Origin: Caulobacter radicis
GTDB taxonomy: Bacteria > Pseudomonadota > Alphaproteobacteria > Caulobacterales > Caulobacteraceae
DNA length: 64,000 bases
Assembly (NCBI RefSeq): GCF_003094615.1
Contig: NZ_QDKO01000043.1
Span: forward strand, 250,358 to 314,357
Direction: 5' to 3'
The notes beneath the pieces are model-generated. The model ran no database searches and had not been told where the DNA came from. It saw only the letters and a program-made list of their open reading frames with translations. The number at the start of each line of letters is the position of its first letter. The first letter of the stretch is position 1. Both the position numbers and the translations under genes were made by a program. This document shows, in pieces, positions 1 to 11,613 of the stretch.

Positions 1-205
1 CCAGGCCGCGCGCGGCGGGGCTTGGCGCGTAGTTCATCTCGCGGATGATCTCGCCGATCCGCGCCCGCGTCTCGTCGCTGACCCGCCCCTCGCCGTTGAT
101 GACGCGGGAGACGGTCATGATCGACACGCCCGCCCGCGCGGCCACGTCGGCGATGGTCACGCCCTGCAGGCGCCGACGTTGCGGTTTTTCCGGCGCGCGG
201 CTCAT
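1..205 (-). CDS. LacI-family transcriptional regulator, N-terminal part (cut by window edge)
   Basis: Only the first 68 codons are inside the window. They encode the classic LacI DNA-binding headpiece: VTIADVAARAGVS (helix-turn-helix, about residues 16-28), then TVSRVING and the hinge-side NYAPSPAARGL. The family represses sugar or aromatic catabolic genes and is released by a small-molecule ligand bound in a periplasmic-binding-like C-terminal domain, which is not visible here. The gene starts 65 bases after the aldo/keto reductase stop on the same strand, so it may be the last gene of that operon or have its own promoter. ATG at 203-205 is the only in-frame start that includes the full headpiece. 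Its ligand cannot be told. Confidence 0.9.
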   Translation of the reverse strand, partial: MSRAPEKPQRRRLQGVTIADVAARAGVSIMTVSRVINGEGRVSDETRARIGEIIREMNYAPSPAARGL

Positions 206-270
206 GCTTCGCCCATCGCGGGGAATTGGCTTCAAGGCAAGCAGGAATTGCGACGCCCGGCCGGATCCGC

Positions 271-1278
271 TCACGAAGGCAGCGGAGCCCCCGGATCGAC
301 AAGACCCGCCTGGGAAAGCTCGGCCCAGAAGTCCGGCGGGACCTGCTCTTCCAGGGCCGCGCGGTCCTCGGCGAGGCGGCTTGGCCGGCTGGCGCCCGGA
401 ATGACAGCCGCGACCGCCGGATGGGCGAGCGCGAATTGCAGGCCCGCGGCCTTCATGCTGATCCCGTGGCGGTCGGCGATCGCCTTGATCCGGGCGACCT
501 TGTCGAGGATCGCGGGCGTGGCCGGGGCATATTCGAAGTTCGGACCACCGACCAGCGCGCCCGAGCTGTAGGGACCGCCGACCACGATCCCCAGGCCGCG
601 CTCGGCCACAGCCGGCATCACACGCTGCAAGGCCGCACCATGGTCCAGCAGCGTATAGCGTCCGGCGAGCAGGAACCCGTCGGGGCGCGGTTCGTCGAGG
701 GCCAGCAGCAGTTCGATCGGCTCGACCCGATTGACGCCCAGCCCCCAGGCCTTGATCACGCCCTCGTCGCGCAGTCGGTCCAGGGCCCTGAAGGCGCCCT
801 TGCGCGCGGTCTCGAAGACGCCCAGCCATTCGTCGCCGTAGAAGTCCTGAGCCACGTCGTGGACGAAGGCGATGTCGATATGGTCGGTGTCGAGACGCTT
901 GAGACTGTCTTCGATCGACCTCAGGGTCGCGTCCGCCGAATAGTCGTTCACGATCCGGTTGGGGCGGCCGTACTTGAAGACCTCGCCCTTTTCGCCCAGG
1001 GCGCGGGCGCTGACATCCTCGACCTCGTCGAGGATGACGCGGCCGACCTTGGTGCTGATGACGTAATCCGCGCGAGGCTTGCCGGCCAGCGCCTCGCCCA
1101 TTCGGATCTCGGCCAGGCCCGCTCCGTAGAACGGCGCGTTGTCGTAGTAGCGGATGCCGTCGTCCCAGGCGGCCGCCACCGTGGCCAGCGCCTCGCTCTC
1201 GGGGATGTCGCGAAACATGTTGCCGAGCGGCGCGGCGCCGAAGCCCAGCTTGCCGGGCAGGATGTCCTTGAGCGCCAT
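271..1278 (-). CDS. aldo/keto reductase (D-threo-aldose 1-dehydrogenase / pyridoxal dehydrogenase-like)
   Basis: 335 residues, full length for an AKR. The catalytic tetrad is visible: Asp46 and Tyr51 in YYDNAPFYGAG, Lys77 in ISTKVGR, His140 in IAFVHD. The family uses NAD(P)H in the cytoplasm to reduce aldehydes and ketones or oxidise sugars. The spacing and the DNAPFYG block resemble the L-fucose/D-threo-aldose dehydrogenase branch. It starts one base after the stop of the upstream alpha/beta hydrolase gene, so the two are surely co-transcribed. The substrate is unknown; the context (carotenoid oxygenase, hydrolase, VOC protein) suggests it acts on an aldehyde released by oxidative cleavage. 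That role is inference. Confidence 0.88.
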   Translation of the reverse strand: MALKDILPGKLGFGAAPLGNMFRDIPESEALATVAAAWDDGIRYYDNAPFYGAGLAEIRMGEALAGKPRADYVISTKVGRVILDEVEDVSARALGEKGEVFKYGRPNRIVNDYSADATLRSIEDSLKRLDTDHIDIAFVHDVAQDFYGDEWLGVFETARKGAFRALDRLRDEGVIKAWGLGVNRVEPIELLLALDEPRPDGFLLAGRYTLLDHGAALQRVMPAVAERGLGIVVGGPYSSGALVGGPNFEYAPATPAILDKVARIKAIADRHGISMKAAGLQFALAHPAVAAVIPGASRPSRLAEDRAALEEQVPPDFWAELSQAGLVDPGAPLPS

Positions 1279-1279
1279 C

Positions 1280-2056
1280 TTATCTCTCCGCCTTGGCGGC
1301 CGACCGGCTCGCCGCTTCCTCGATCAGGGACGCCACCACGCCGGGCTGGGAAACATATACCGCATGGCTGGCGGCGACGTCGCGCACGCTCGCCCCGGCG
1401 CGCCGGGCCATCATTCGCTGGGCCGGCGGCGGGATGACGTGATCGTCCTTGGCGACCAGATACCAGCTGGGCTTGGTCCGCCAGGCGGCCGCGGTGATCT
1501 TGCCCTCCAGGGCCTGGGCGCCCCAGGGCTGCTGGGAGTCGGCCATGAACCGCGCCACCTCGGGCGCCACGTCCGCCGCGAACACGGCGGGGAACTTGCC
1601 GCGGTCCAGAAGCAGGAAGCCGTCGGCCGACGGCAGGATAGGCAGGGCCGGCGCCCCGGGCGGCGCCTGGGCGATGATCGAGGCCACGGACTCGCCCTGG
1701 TCGGGCGCGAAGGCCGCGACATAGACGAGGGCCGACACCTTCGGGTCGGACCCCGCCTCGGTGATGACCACGCCGCCATAGGAATGGCCGACCAGCACCA
1801 CCTTGCCTTCGGCCGCCGCGATGGCGCGTCGGGTCGCCGCCACGTCCTCGCCGAGCGAGGTGGTGGGGTTCTGGACGACGACCACCTTGTAGCCGTCCCG
1901 GCTGAGCATCCGGTGGACCTCGGCCCAGCCCGAGCCGTCGACGAAGGCGCCGTGGACCAGGACGATCGTGCCCGGCCTATCACCCGGACCGGCCACGGCG
2001 GGGATAGCCGTCGAGCCGAGCACAACGGCGGCCAGGGCGGCGAAGGCTTCCTTCAT
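1280..2056 (-). CDS. exported alpha/beta hydrolase
   Basis: 258 residues with a probable cleavable signal peptide (about 1-22, ending AVAG). The fold is shown by the LVHGAF oxyanion segment near residues 33-38, the nucleophile elbow VGHSYGG with Ser92, an acid candidate in AKDDHVIPP and a His in ASHAVY. It resembles the EstC/RutD-like group of small esterases that cleave esters or C-C bonds. It likely acts in the periplasm. It lies 32 bases after the ABM-fold gene and 1 base before the aldo/keto reductase gene in the same operon. The substrate cannot be read from sequence. Confidence 0.85.
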   Translation of the reverse strand: MKEAFAALAAVVLGSTAIPAVAGPGDRPGTIVLVHGAFVDGSGWAEVHRMLSRDGYKVVVVQNPTTSLGEDVAATRRAIAAAEGKVVLVGHSYGGVVITEAGSDPKVSALVYVAAFAPDQGESVASIIAQAPPGAPALPILPSADGFLLLDRGKFPAVFAADVAPEVARFMADSQQPWGAQALEGKITAAAWRTKPSWYLVAKDDHVIPPPAQRMMARRAGASVRDVAASHAVYVSQPGVVASLIEEAASRSAAKAER

Positions 2057-2088
2057 GCGCTGTCTCCTTGGGTCATCAGAGCCCGGCC

Positions 2089-2520
2089 TCAGCGACCGCG
2101 GCCGAGTATTTCCATGCGCGTCACCTGCACGCCGCCCTCGGCCAGTTCGGGCAGCCTGGCGAACCAGGCCTGGACGTGGGGCGTGGCGTTGTGGGCCTCG
2201 AAATCGGCCTGGCTGGCGAAGATCTCGTAGAAGATGAAGTGGCCCGGCTTCTCGCGGTCTTCCTGCAGGAAGTAGACGAGATTGTTGGGCTCGGCGCGAA
2301 CCTTGGCGATCAGGGGCAAGGTCGCCTCCCGCAGCGCCTGCTCCTTGCCGGGCTTGGCCTGGACGCGGGCGACGATGGCATAGGCCTCGCCGGGGATCTG
2401 GGCGTAGTGCACGCCCGTGGATTGCAGGGCCGCGGGCGGCGCGACCGCCGCCGAGGCCGTGCTCGCGCCGGCCGAAAGCAGCATGACGAGCACCAGACGA
2501 TTGGCCGAGAGCAGGCGCAT
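2089..2520 (-). CDS. exported antibiotic-biosynthesis-monooxygenase (ABM) fold protein
   Basis: 143 residues from ATG 2518-2520; a longer upstream open frame exists but overlaps the carotenoid oxygenase gene. The N-terminus (LVLVMLLSAGASTASA) is a signal peptide. The rest has the small ferredoxin-like dimeric ABM pattern: AIVARVQAKPGKEQALRE, then NLVYFLQEDREKPGHFIFYEIFAS, then a C-terminal strand VQVTRMEIL. ABM proteins are cofactor-free monooxygenases or stress-related proteins of the YgiN type. Periplasmic placement is less common. It sits between the carotenoid oxygenase and hydrolase genes with gaps of 32-38 bases, which supports one transcript. Confidence 0.8.
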   Translation of the reverse strand: MRLLSANRLVLVMLLSAGASTASAAVAPPAALQSTGVHYAQIPGEAYAIVARVQAKPGKEQALREATLPLIAKVRAEPNNLVYFLQEDREKPGHFIFYEIFASQADFEAHNATPHVQAWFARLPELAEGGVQVTRMEILGRGR

Positions 2521-2558
2521 CACAGGTCTCCTATGGGTTCTGGGGAAGGGCTCGGATC

Positions 2559-3926
2559 TCAGTCGGCGCCGGCGATCCAGTTGCCGTGGAAGCCGGGCGG
2601 AACGATGTGCGGCAGGTGGATGCTGGCCACCGGGACGGCTTCGAACCTGCGGGCGTCGAGGATCACCAGATCGGTGGTCAGGGCGGCGGCGTCGATGACG
2701 AAACCGATCAGCCAGCCCTCGTCCTCGCCGGCCTGCGGATGGGCCGGAACGAAGACGAACTCGCAAGGGTGGCGGCCTGGCCCAAAGTCGTGCGTCAGCC
2801 GCCCGCCCTCGACCAGATCGTGCTTGAAGAGGCAGGTCCCCAGGAACGGATCGACCAGCCCCATGGTGTAGGCGTAGCGATAGGCCTGCCCCAGCCGGCG
2901 CTCGTCCTGGCGCGGGAACTCCTGGGGCGTGGGATCGATGACGATCCGCTCCACCGTCCCGGCGGCTGGATCGAGGATCCAGCGCTCGAAGGCGCAGCGC
3001 TCGGAGTCCGGCCCCGAGGTGCGCCGCCAGAACATCTTGTCGTGGACGACGACGTCGAGGACCACCGTGCCGTCGGCGGCGTCATAGGCGTTGGCCGCGT
3101 GGAAGATGAAGCACGGGTCGACCGGCAGCCAGGTGATCTCGCCCGCCTTGCCCTCGCGGGGCAGAAGCCCGATCCGGGCGGGGTGGGTCCCGTTCCAGCG
3201 ATAGGGGAAATGATGGCCTGTGATCGCCGCCGTCAGCGAGAAGGTCACCGGCAGGTCGAGGATGATCGCAAAGCGCCTGGTGAAGGCGAAGTCGTGGATC
3301 ATCGGGCCGTGCCGGACCGGGATGCGCACCTCTCGACGGATCCGGCCCTCGGGGCTCAGCGCCACGTAGCGCAGCGAGCGCCACTTGCTGGCGTCGTAGC
3401 AGATCCCGAGCATCTCGCCCGTGAGCGGATCGACGTGGGGGTGGGCCGTGAAGCCGCCCTTCAGGGTCTGGCTGAAGTCGGTGTAGCGCAGGGTCTCCAG
3501 CGTATCGCCGATCTCGACCGGCGTGCTGCCCGCCTCGACCACGCCCAGCACCTTGCCGGCGTGCCCAACGACATTGGTGTTGACGGTGTCGAACAGGTGG
3601 CGCGGACCGGGCGTGCGCGGCTCGTCCAGCGCCTTGGCGACAGCGTCCGAGCGGATCCAGCGATTGCGATACCAGAGCGCCCGGCCGCCTTCCAGGCGCA
3701 GGCCGTGGATCATGCCGTCGCCCGCGAACCAGTGATGCTTGTCCGGATTGGGCGCCATCGGATTGGGCCCCATGCGCAGGTACCGCCCCGTGAGCGCGGC
3801 CGGGATCACGCCCGTGACGGGCAGGTCCCTCAGCGTCAGCTCCTCGGTCATGGGCGTGTGGAGGCCCGTGAGGTAGGGATTGTCCGGCAGGTTCCTGGCC
3901 TTGCCGGCCGCTTCGGTGAACAGCAT
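2559..3926 (-). CDS. carotenoid oxygenase family protein (RPE65/lignostilbene dioxygenase-like)
   Basis: 455 residues, normal length. The four iron-binding histidines expected for the seven-bladed propeller are visible: His162 (TAHPHVDP), His211 (MIHDFAFT), His276 (IFHAANAY) and His447 (PPGFHGNW). Such non-haem Fe(II) enzymes split an alkene with O2 to give two carbonyl products; substrates include carotenoids, apocarotenoids and stilbenes such as lignostilbene and resveratrol. There is no signal peptide, so it is cytoplasmic. It is second in the operon, 37 bases after the Tat-exported VOC gene. The family does not reveal the substrate; the nearby MFS permease and aldo/keto reductase fit an aromatic or terpenoid cleavage pathway. 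Confidence 0.92.
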   Translation of the reverse strand: MLFTEAAGKARNLPDNPYLTGLHTPMTEELTLRDLPVTGVIPAALTGRYLRMGPNPMAPNPDKHHWFAGDGMIHGLRLEGGRALWYRNRWIRSDAVAKALDEPRTPGPRHLFDTVNTNVVGHAGKVLGVVEAGSTPVEIGDTLETLRYTDFSQTLKGGFTAHPHVDPLTGEMLGICYDASKWRSLRYVALSPEGRIRREVRIPVRHGPMIHDFAFTRRFAIILDLPVTFSLTAAITGHHFPYRWNGTHPARIGLLPREGKAGEITWLPVDPCFIFHAANAYDAADGTVVLDVVVHDKMFWRRTSGPDSERCAFERWILDPAAGTVERIVIDPTPQEFPRQDERRLGQAYRYAYTMGLVDPFLGTCLFKHDLVEGGRLTHDFGPGRHPCEFVFVPAHPQAGEDEGWLIGFVIDAAALTTDLVILDARRFEAVPVASIHLPHIVPPGFHGNWIAGAD

Positions 3927-3963
3927 CGCCGCCTCCCCTGGCGTGATCGGGTTGAACCGTCCG

Positions 3964-4803
3964 TCAGCTCGCCGGCGCCACCGACGCGCGGCGCGCGGCC
4001 AGGGCGTCGTCGAAGGTCTTCTTGACCGGCCCCAGCGCCTGGACGAACTCGAGCTGCTCGCCTTCCGGGCCCCGGCAGTAGATCAGCCGCCAGCCGGCGG
4101 ACTTGCCCTCGGTGATCCCGTTGGAGTTGGCGTCCAGCGGCGCGGCCTTGCGGTCGGCTTCCGACGCGACCGTCAGCACCCGGTTGGCCCGCACCTGCGT
4201 CATGCCCCGCCGCGCCGCCTCCGCCTCCAGGTCGCGAATGAAGACGTTGAAGTCGGCGCCGTCGCGGATGTGGAAGCAGATGTGCATCATCCGCGGGAAG
4301 GCCGGGCTCATGTGGTCGAGCGGCTCGGCGAAGGCGTTGGGACCGCCCATCGGCTGGTCGGCGTCGCGGTATTGCAGAAGCTCGATCACGACGTTGTCGA
4401 ACTGGACGAAGCGCACGTCGAGGCGCTGGGTCCCGCCGCGCAGGTCCGGCACGCCCCTGGCGCGCGGGTTCACATGCCGCTCGCGCGCCTCGATCTCCTC
4501 GGCTGTCAGCAGGGTGTTGTGGATGCGCTCGCCCTGGAAGTCGCCGTCACGCATGATCTCCGCGCCGCCCAGCACCTCGGTGTAGAAGGCGAAGGCGCGG
4601 TCCATGTTCTGGACCGTCAGCCCGAAGTGCTGGACGCCTTGGAGCCGTGCGCCGAGCGAGCCGCCCGTGATCCGGCCCGCGCGAACACGGGTAGCCTCCT
4701 GGGCCGCCGCCGGCGCGGCGACCGCGCCGAGGACCGCCGCGCCGGCGGCTGCGCGCAGCACCTCGCGGCGCTCCAGACCGGCGGACTCGTTCTGCTCGCT
4801 CAT
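3964..4803 (-). CDS. Tat-exported VOC/glyoxalase-superfamily protein
   Basis: 279 residues. The N-terminus has a twin-arginine signal (ERREVLRAAAG followed by an alanine-rich hydrophobic stretch ending APAAAQ near residue 35). The mature part has two VOC modules: VQHFGLTVQNMDRAFAFYTEVLGG (about 59-82) and, later, HICFHIRDG with a C-terminal metal-site block GPEGEQLEFVQAL. The VOC fold covers extradiol dioxygenases, glyoxalases and resistance proteins, usually with a divalent metal. Tat export suggests it folds with its metal before transport. It is the first gene of the minus-strand operon and faces the divergent MFS gene across an inverted repeat. The reaction is not identifiable. Confidence 0.82.
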   Translation of the reverse strand: MSEQNESAGLERREVLRAAAGAAVLGAVAAPAAAQEATRVRAGRITGGSLGARLQGVQHFGLTVQNMDRAFAFYTEVLGGAEIMRDGDFQGERIHNTLLTAEEIEARERHVNPRARGVPDLRGGTQRLDVRFVQFDNVVIELLQYRDADQPMGGPNAFAEPLDHMSPAFPRMMHICFHIRDGADFNVFIRDLEAEAARRGMTQVRANRVLTVASEADRKAAPLDANSNGITEGKSAGWRLIYCRGPEGEQLEFVQALGPVKKTFDDALAARRASVAPAS

Positions 4804-4888
4804 CGTCGGTCTCCTCGTCCCTGATTTCGATCCTTGGAGGGGCAGCGCCCTCTCTCAGGATCATCGGTCCAAGGCCGTCGGTTGGCGA

Positions 4889-4950
4889 GTTAAGCGCGGT
4901 TAAGCGCATGCTCGGCAAAGCCGCGGGATCGCGCCTTAACCGCGCTTAAC
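4889..4950. promoter_or_regulatory. large inverted repeat between divergent VOC and MFS genes (probable operator)
   Basis: Left arm GTTAAGCGCGGTTAAGCGC (4889-4907) and right arm GCGCCTTAACCGCGCTTAAC (4931-4950) are reverse complements apart from one inserted base. Each arm holds two GTTAAGCGC-type half sites, so four half sites face each other around a 23-base centre. The repeat lies 86 bases upstream of the VOC start and 80 bases upstream of the MFS start, the right place to control both directions. TTAA pairs are spaced by six bases rather than the seven usual for CtrA boxes. The cognate protein is unknown. Confidence 0.6.
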
Positions 4951-5030
4951 TTCGAGGCCGGCCGCGACGGCTCTAATCATGCGCGCGGGGCGCTGGAGCT
5001 TGAGCGGGATCGAGGGCAATCATCACCGCC

Positions 5031-6338
5031 ATGACCGAGGAGATGGACGACGGGCCGGAATCTTCGGCGGGGGGCTGGCGCGCCGTCGCCCTGCTCTGCG
5101 CCGCCCTGCTGCTGTCGCTGACCGACCGGCTGATCATCAACCTGGTCGTCGATCCGATCCGCACGGATCTGGGGCTCACGGACTTTCGCGTCAGCCTGCT
5201 CCAGGGGGCGGGGTTCGCGGTGATCTTCGCCCTCGCCGGCCTGCCGGCCGGACGCCTGGCCGACCGCGTCAACCGCCGCAACCTGATCGCCTGCGGCCTG
5301 GCGCTGTGGTCGGCCGCCACGATCGCCTGCGGCCTGGCCGGCGACTTCTGGAGCTTCCTGGCGGCGCGGGTGGCCGTGGGGCTGGGCGAAGCGGCGCTGG
5401 TGCCGGCGGCCGCCTCGCTGATCGTCGACTGCTTCTCGCCGCGACGCCGGGGCCTGGCGCTGGGCGTTTTCTCGCTGGGCGCGACCTTCGGCGCCGGATC
5501 GGCGCTTTTCATCGGCGGCGTGCTGCTCGGCTGGATCGAAGGCGGATGGTTCGCCTGGGCGCCGGGGATCGCCACGCTCGCGCCGTGGCGGCAACTGCTG
5601 ATCCTGGCCGGCCTGCCCGGCTTCGTCCTGCTGCCCCTGCTCTTCCTGATCCGCGAGCCCGTTCGCCGGCACAGCGCCGGACTGATCGCCATTTCAGCCG
5701 TGCTGGGCCGGCTGGTCGCCGACAACGGCATGGTGCTGCGTGTCTGCCTGGTGAAAGGCGCGCTGGGCGTGGGCGACTATGCGCTGATCGCCTGGCTGCC
5801 CACCCTGCTCCAGCGCAGCCACGGCATGACGTCGCTGGAGGCGGGCGGCCTCGTCGGCCTGGCCCTGACGGCGAGCGGGGTCGTGGCGTCGGTGGCGGGC
5901 GGCGCGCTGTCGGACCGGTTCGCCCGGCGATGGGGGGCGCCGTCCCGGATCACGCTGCTGCTGGCCTGCTATCTGCTGGCGCTGGCCGGCGCGGTCGCGA
6001 CGCTGCTGGCCCAGACCGGCGGGCAGATCGCCCTGGCCTTCGGGGTCTGGGCGCTGGGCTCGATCAGCGGCTATGTGATCGGTCACGTGGTCATGCAGGA
6101 AAGCGTGCCCAACGAGATGCGCGCCACCACCGTGGCGCTGTCGCTGACCGTCACCGCCCTGGTCGGGATCGGTCTTGGCCCCACGCTCGTCCCGCTGGTC
6201 GCCGAGCGCGTCTTCGGCGGCGGGGCCGCGCTGCAGCCAGCCATGGGCGCGATCAGCCTGGGCGCGGCCCTGTTGGCGCTGCTGGTGATCTGGCCGCCCG
6301 CCATGGCCCGCCTGCTCGCGCTTCGGGCTCGGTCCTAG
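5031..6338 (+). CDS. MFS transporter (spinster-like, probable aromatic/organic acid permease)
   Basis: 435 residues with about twelve hydrophobic segments. The MFS signature between helices 2 and 3 reads GLPAGRLADRVNRRN, and the second half carries SVAGGALSDRFARRWG. It starts with a short hydrophilic acidic tail and then ALLLSLTDRLIINLVVDPI, as in spinster/aromatic-acid-type MFS proteins. It should sit in the inner membrane and import or export a small organic substrate. It is divergent from the VOC-carotenoid oxygenase operon and shares its inverted-repeat control region, so it probably carries the pathway's substrate. Start ATG 5031 lacks a close ribosome site; an in-frame ATG at 5043 is possible. 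Confidence 0.85.
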   Translation: MTEEMDDGPESSAGGWRAVALLCAALLLSLTDRLIINLVVDPIRTDLGLTDFRVSLLQGAGFAVIFALAGLPAGRLADRVNRRNLIACGLALWSAATIACGLAGDFWSFLAARVAVGLGEAALVPAAASLIVDCFSPRRRGLALGVFSLGATFGAGSALFIGGVLLGWIEGGWFAWAPGIATLAPWRQLLILAGLPGFVLLPLLFLIREPVRRHSAGLIAISAVLGRLVADNGMVLRVCLVKGALGVGDYALIAWLPTLLQRSHGMTSLEAGGLVGLALTASGVVASVAGGALSDRFARRWGAPSRITLLLACYLLALAGAVATLLAQTGGQIALAFGVWALGSISGYVIGHVVMQESVPNEMRATTVALSLTVTALVGIGLGPTLVPLVAERVFGGGAALQPAMGAISLGAALLALLVIWPPAMARLLALRARS

Positions 6339-6350
6339 CCCACCTGCCCC

Positions 6351-9248
<2,898 letters not shown>

Positions 9249-9283
9249 TGACCGGCGTTATCCGACATCTACCGCAAACCGCT

Positions 9284-11461
9284 TCAGAAGCGATATCGAA
9301 TCCCCGCGCCGTAGGTCCTGGGATCGTTGATCACCAGGAAGGCGGAAGCCGGCGCGACCCGCGCGGCGAACGACAGGAACCGCTCGTCGGTCAGGTTGCG
9401 GCCATAGACGAAGACCTCGGGACCGGCCGGCGCCTGAAAGGCCGCCTCCCCGCCCAGCCGTCTCCAGGACTTCCCGCGCAACCGCGGCTCGTTGGCCGCG
9501 CCGACATAGAAGACGCCGCCGGAGACCTCGTAGGCGAGGCTGGCCGACACCCGGCCGCCCTTGAGGCGGCGGGCATAGTCCAGCCCCAGCCCCCCCGACC
9601 AGCGCGGCGCCAGGTTCAGTCGATTGCCCGAGCGATCGGCCCGTCCCGGCGCGCAGAGCGGGTCTTCGCCCTGCGGGTCGCCGGCGCTGATCGCCTGGCA
9701 GAAGCCTCGATAGCCCGCATCCAGATAGGCGCCGTGCGCGCGCATCGAGAACCCGCCAGGCAGCCTGGCGGCGACGCTCGCCTCCAGCCCGGCCAGCCGC
9801 GCCGAGGCGGCGTTGTCGATCCGCGTCAGCCCCAGGCCGACCGTGCTGCGGATCTGGATGTCGCTGTAGTTGTAGAGGAAGGCGGCGAGGTCGAGGACGA
9901 CACGACGGCCCACAAGCTCGGCCTTCGCGCCCGCCTCGTAGGCCCATAGGGTTTCGGACCGGAAGGTGTTGGCGACCGTGGTCGTCGCCCCCGGCGCGAA
10001 GTTGAAGCCCGGCGGCTGATAGCCGCGGCTGGCCTTGGCGTAGATCAGCAGGTCCGCGCCGGCGCGATAAGACAGGCCAAGGCTTGGGATAGGCACGGAA
10101 TCGCGGATCTTCCCCGACAGCAGCCGCCCGGGAACGGGCGCCCGCCGATAGTCGATGGTGAAGTCTCGACGCTCGCGGTCGTAGCGCAGTCCGGTGACCA
10201 GGGTCAGGCGATCGGCCAGATCGATCTCGAACTGCCCGAAGGCCGCCCAGGCCCTCAGTTGGCTGCGGTCGAGCAGGTGATTGAAGCTGGGCGCAGCCGT
10301 GGGCGCGCCGGTGGAAAGGCCGTAGCGGGCCCGCTCGGTGAAATGGCTGGCGCCGACCGTGGCGCGCAGGCGGCGCCCGGTGAAGACGCCCCGCACTTCC
10401 TGGCTGAACGTGGCGCTGTGGTTGGTCGCGCCCGTCAGCAGCGACGGCGCGGCGGATGCGTCGGCGTCGTAGGCGACGGTCGAGTCCAGATCGCGCCAGC
10501 TGGTGATCGAGACCAGCTCCAGCGCCTCCAGCGGCCGATGGGTCAGGGTCAGGGCCAGGCCGTCGTTCCTGGTCCGGCGGGCGGTGCGGGCCTGGCTGGC
10601 CGCATCGCTGGCGAACGCGTCCGGGTCGCCGATCCCGATAAAGGTCCCCGAGGGGGCGTAGGCGTTCTTGAAGACGGGCGTGGCGCGATCCCGCGTCAGG
10701 TCGCCCGACAGAAGCGCCTCGAAACGACGATCCGCCGAACGGTAGCGAAGCTGGCCGCGCACCGTGTGGGCGTCACGGCCGTTCAGGCGATCGCCCGTGA
10801 CCGTGTTGCGGATAGCGCCGTCGTGACGCAGGTAGCTCCCCGACAGGCCAGCCGACAGCTTCGCCGACAAGGGACCGTTGACCGACCCCCGGGCCGAGAG
10901 CGCCTCCAGGTTTCCGACGCGAACCTCGCCGCCGCCCTCGATCGTCGAGCCGGGCGAGCGCGTGATGATGTTGATCGCGCCGGCCGTGGCGTTGCGTCCA
11001 TAGAGAGCGCCCTGCGGCCCGCGCAGCACCTCGATCCGCTCCACGTCGTCGAGCCCGAAAAAGGCCGCGTCGGGTCGCGACAGGTAGACGCCGTCGAGAT
11101 AGATCGCGACGGGTTGCCCCGAGCCGATCGGAAGCACCTGGCCGGCGACACCGCGGATCGAGACCAGGTTACTGGCGTTGCCCCCGGTGAAGCCGGCGAT
11201 CGACAGGCCCGGCACGACGCCCACCAGGTCGGAAAGGTCCCTGGCGCCGCGGCGCGCCAGTTGCTCCCCTCCCACGACCGACAAGGCGATCGGAACGTCC
11301 TGGCCACGTTCGCGACGCCGTTGGGCGGTCACGATCACGTCCTCGGCCAGCACGGCCGGCTGGTCGGTCCGGGCGACGCCCTCGCCCACCGCCAGCGGCG
11401 CGATGATCGCTTGCAACAGCGAGACGCTCGAGATCGCCACCCTTCCGCTCCCCCGGGGCAA
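9284..11461 (-). CDS. TonB-dependent outer-membrane receptor
   Basis: 725 residues. A leader (SSVSLLQAIIAPLAVGEGVA) is followed by a TonB-box-like stretch (EDVIVTAQRR), a plug domain (DVPIALSVVGGEQL, LVSIRGVAG, VERIEVLRGPQGALYGRNATAGAIN) and a 22-strand-type beta-barrel ending in Phe (GAGIRYRF), the usual outer-membrane C-terminus. It imports a ligand across the outer membrane with TonB-ExbBD energy. It lies 152 bases downstream of the GH35 gene on the same strand, so the ligand may be a galactoside-rich glycan. The start is uncertain: TTG at 11459-11461 follows an in-frame stop, while GTG at 11438-11440 has a better purine-rich ribosome site. Confidence 0.88.
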   Translation of the reverse strand: MPRGSGRVAISSVSLLQAIIAPLAVGEGVARTDQPAVLAEDVIVTAQRRRERGQDVPIALSVVGGEQLARRGARDLSDLVGVVPGLSIAGFTGGNASNLVSIRGVAGQVLPIGSGQPVAIYLDGVYLSRPDAAFFGLDDVERIEVLRGPQGALYGRNATAGAINIITRSPGSTIEGGGEVRVGNLEALSARGSVNGPLSAKLSAGLSGSYLRHDGAIRNTVTGDRLNGRDAHTVRGQLRYRSADRRFEALLSGDLTRDRATPVFKNAYAPSGTFIGIGDPDAFASDAASQARTARRTRNDGLALTLTHRPLEALELVSITSWRDLDSTVAYDADASAAPSLLTGATNHSATFSQEVRGVFTGRRLRATVGASHFTERARYGLSTGAPTAAPSFNHLLDRSQLRAWAAFGQFEIDLADRLTLVTGLRYDRERRDFTIDYRRAPVPGRLLSGKIRDSVPIPSLGLSYRAGADLLIYAKASRGYQPPGFNFAPGATTTVANTFRSETLWAYEAGAKAELVGRRVVLDLAAFLYNYSDIQIRSTVGLGLTRIDNAASARLAGLEASVAARLPGGFSMRAHGAYLDAGYRGFCQAISAGDPQGEDPLCAPGRADRSGNRLNLAPRWSGGLGLDYARRLKGGRVSASLAYEVSGGVFYVGAANEPRLRGKSWRRLGGEAAFQAPAGPEVFVYGRNLTDERFLSFAARVAPASAFLVINDPRTYGAGIRYRF

Positions 11462-11613
11462 GACAGCGCCGCCTCACTCGCACCCCGAGGCGGTCCTCGC
11501 CGATCGTAGATCAACCGGCGAAGCTTCTCCATCGCCTGAAAGCCGGCGGTGGATCTTCGGAACCACCTCAAATGGACTTCCATCCTGGCGACGCGTGATG
11601 GCCAGGCCGGCCT

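Noticed and set aside
4889..4950. CtrA binding site
   Set aside because: CtrA boxes are TTAA-N7-TTAA; here the spacing is six in both arms, and the larger dyad fits a different regulator better.
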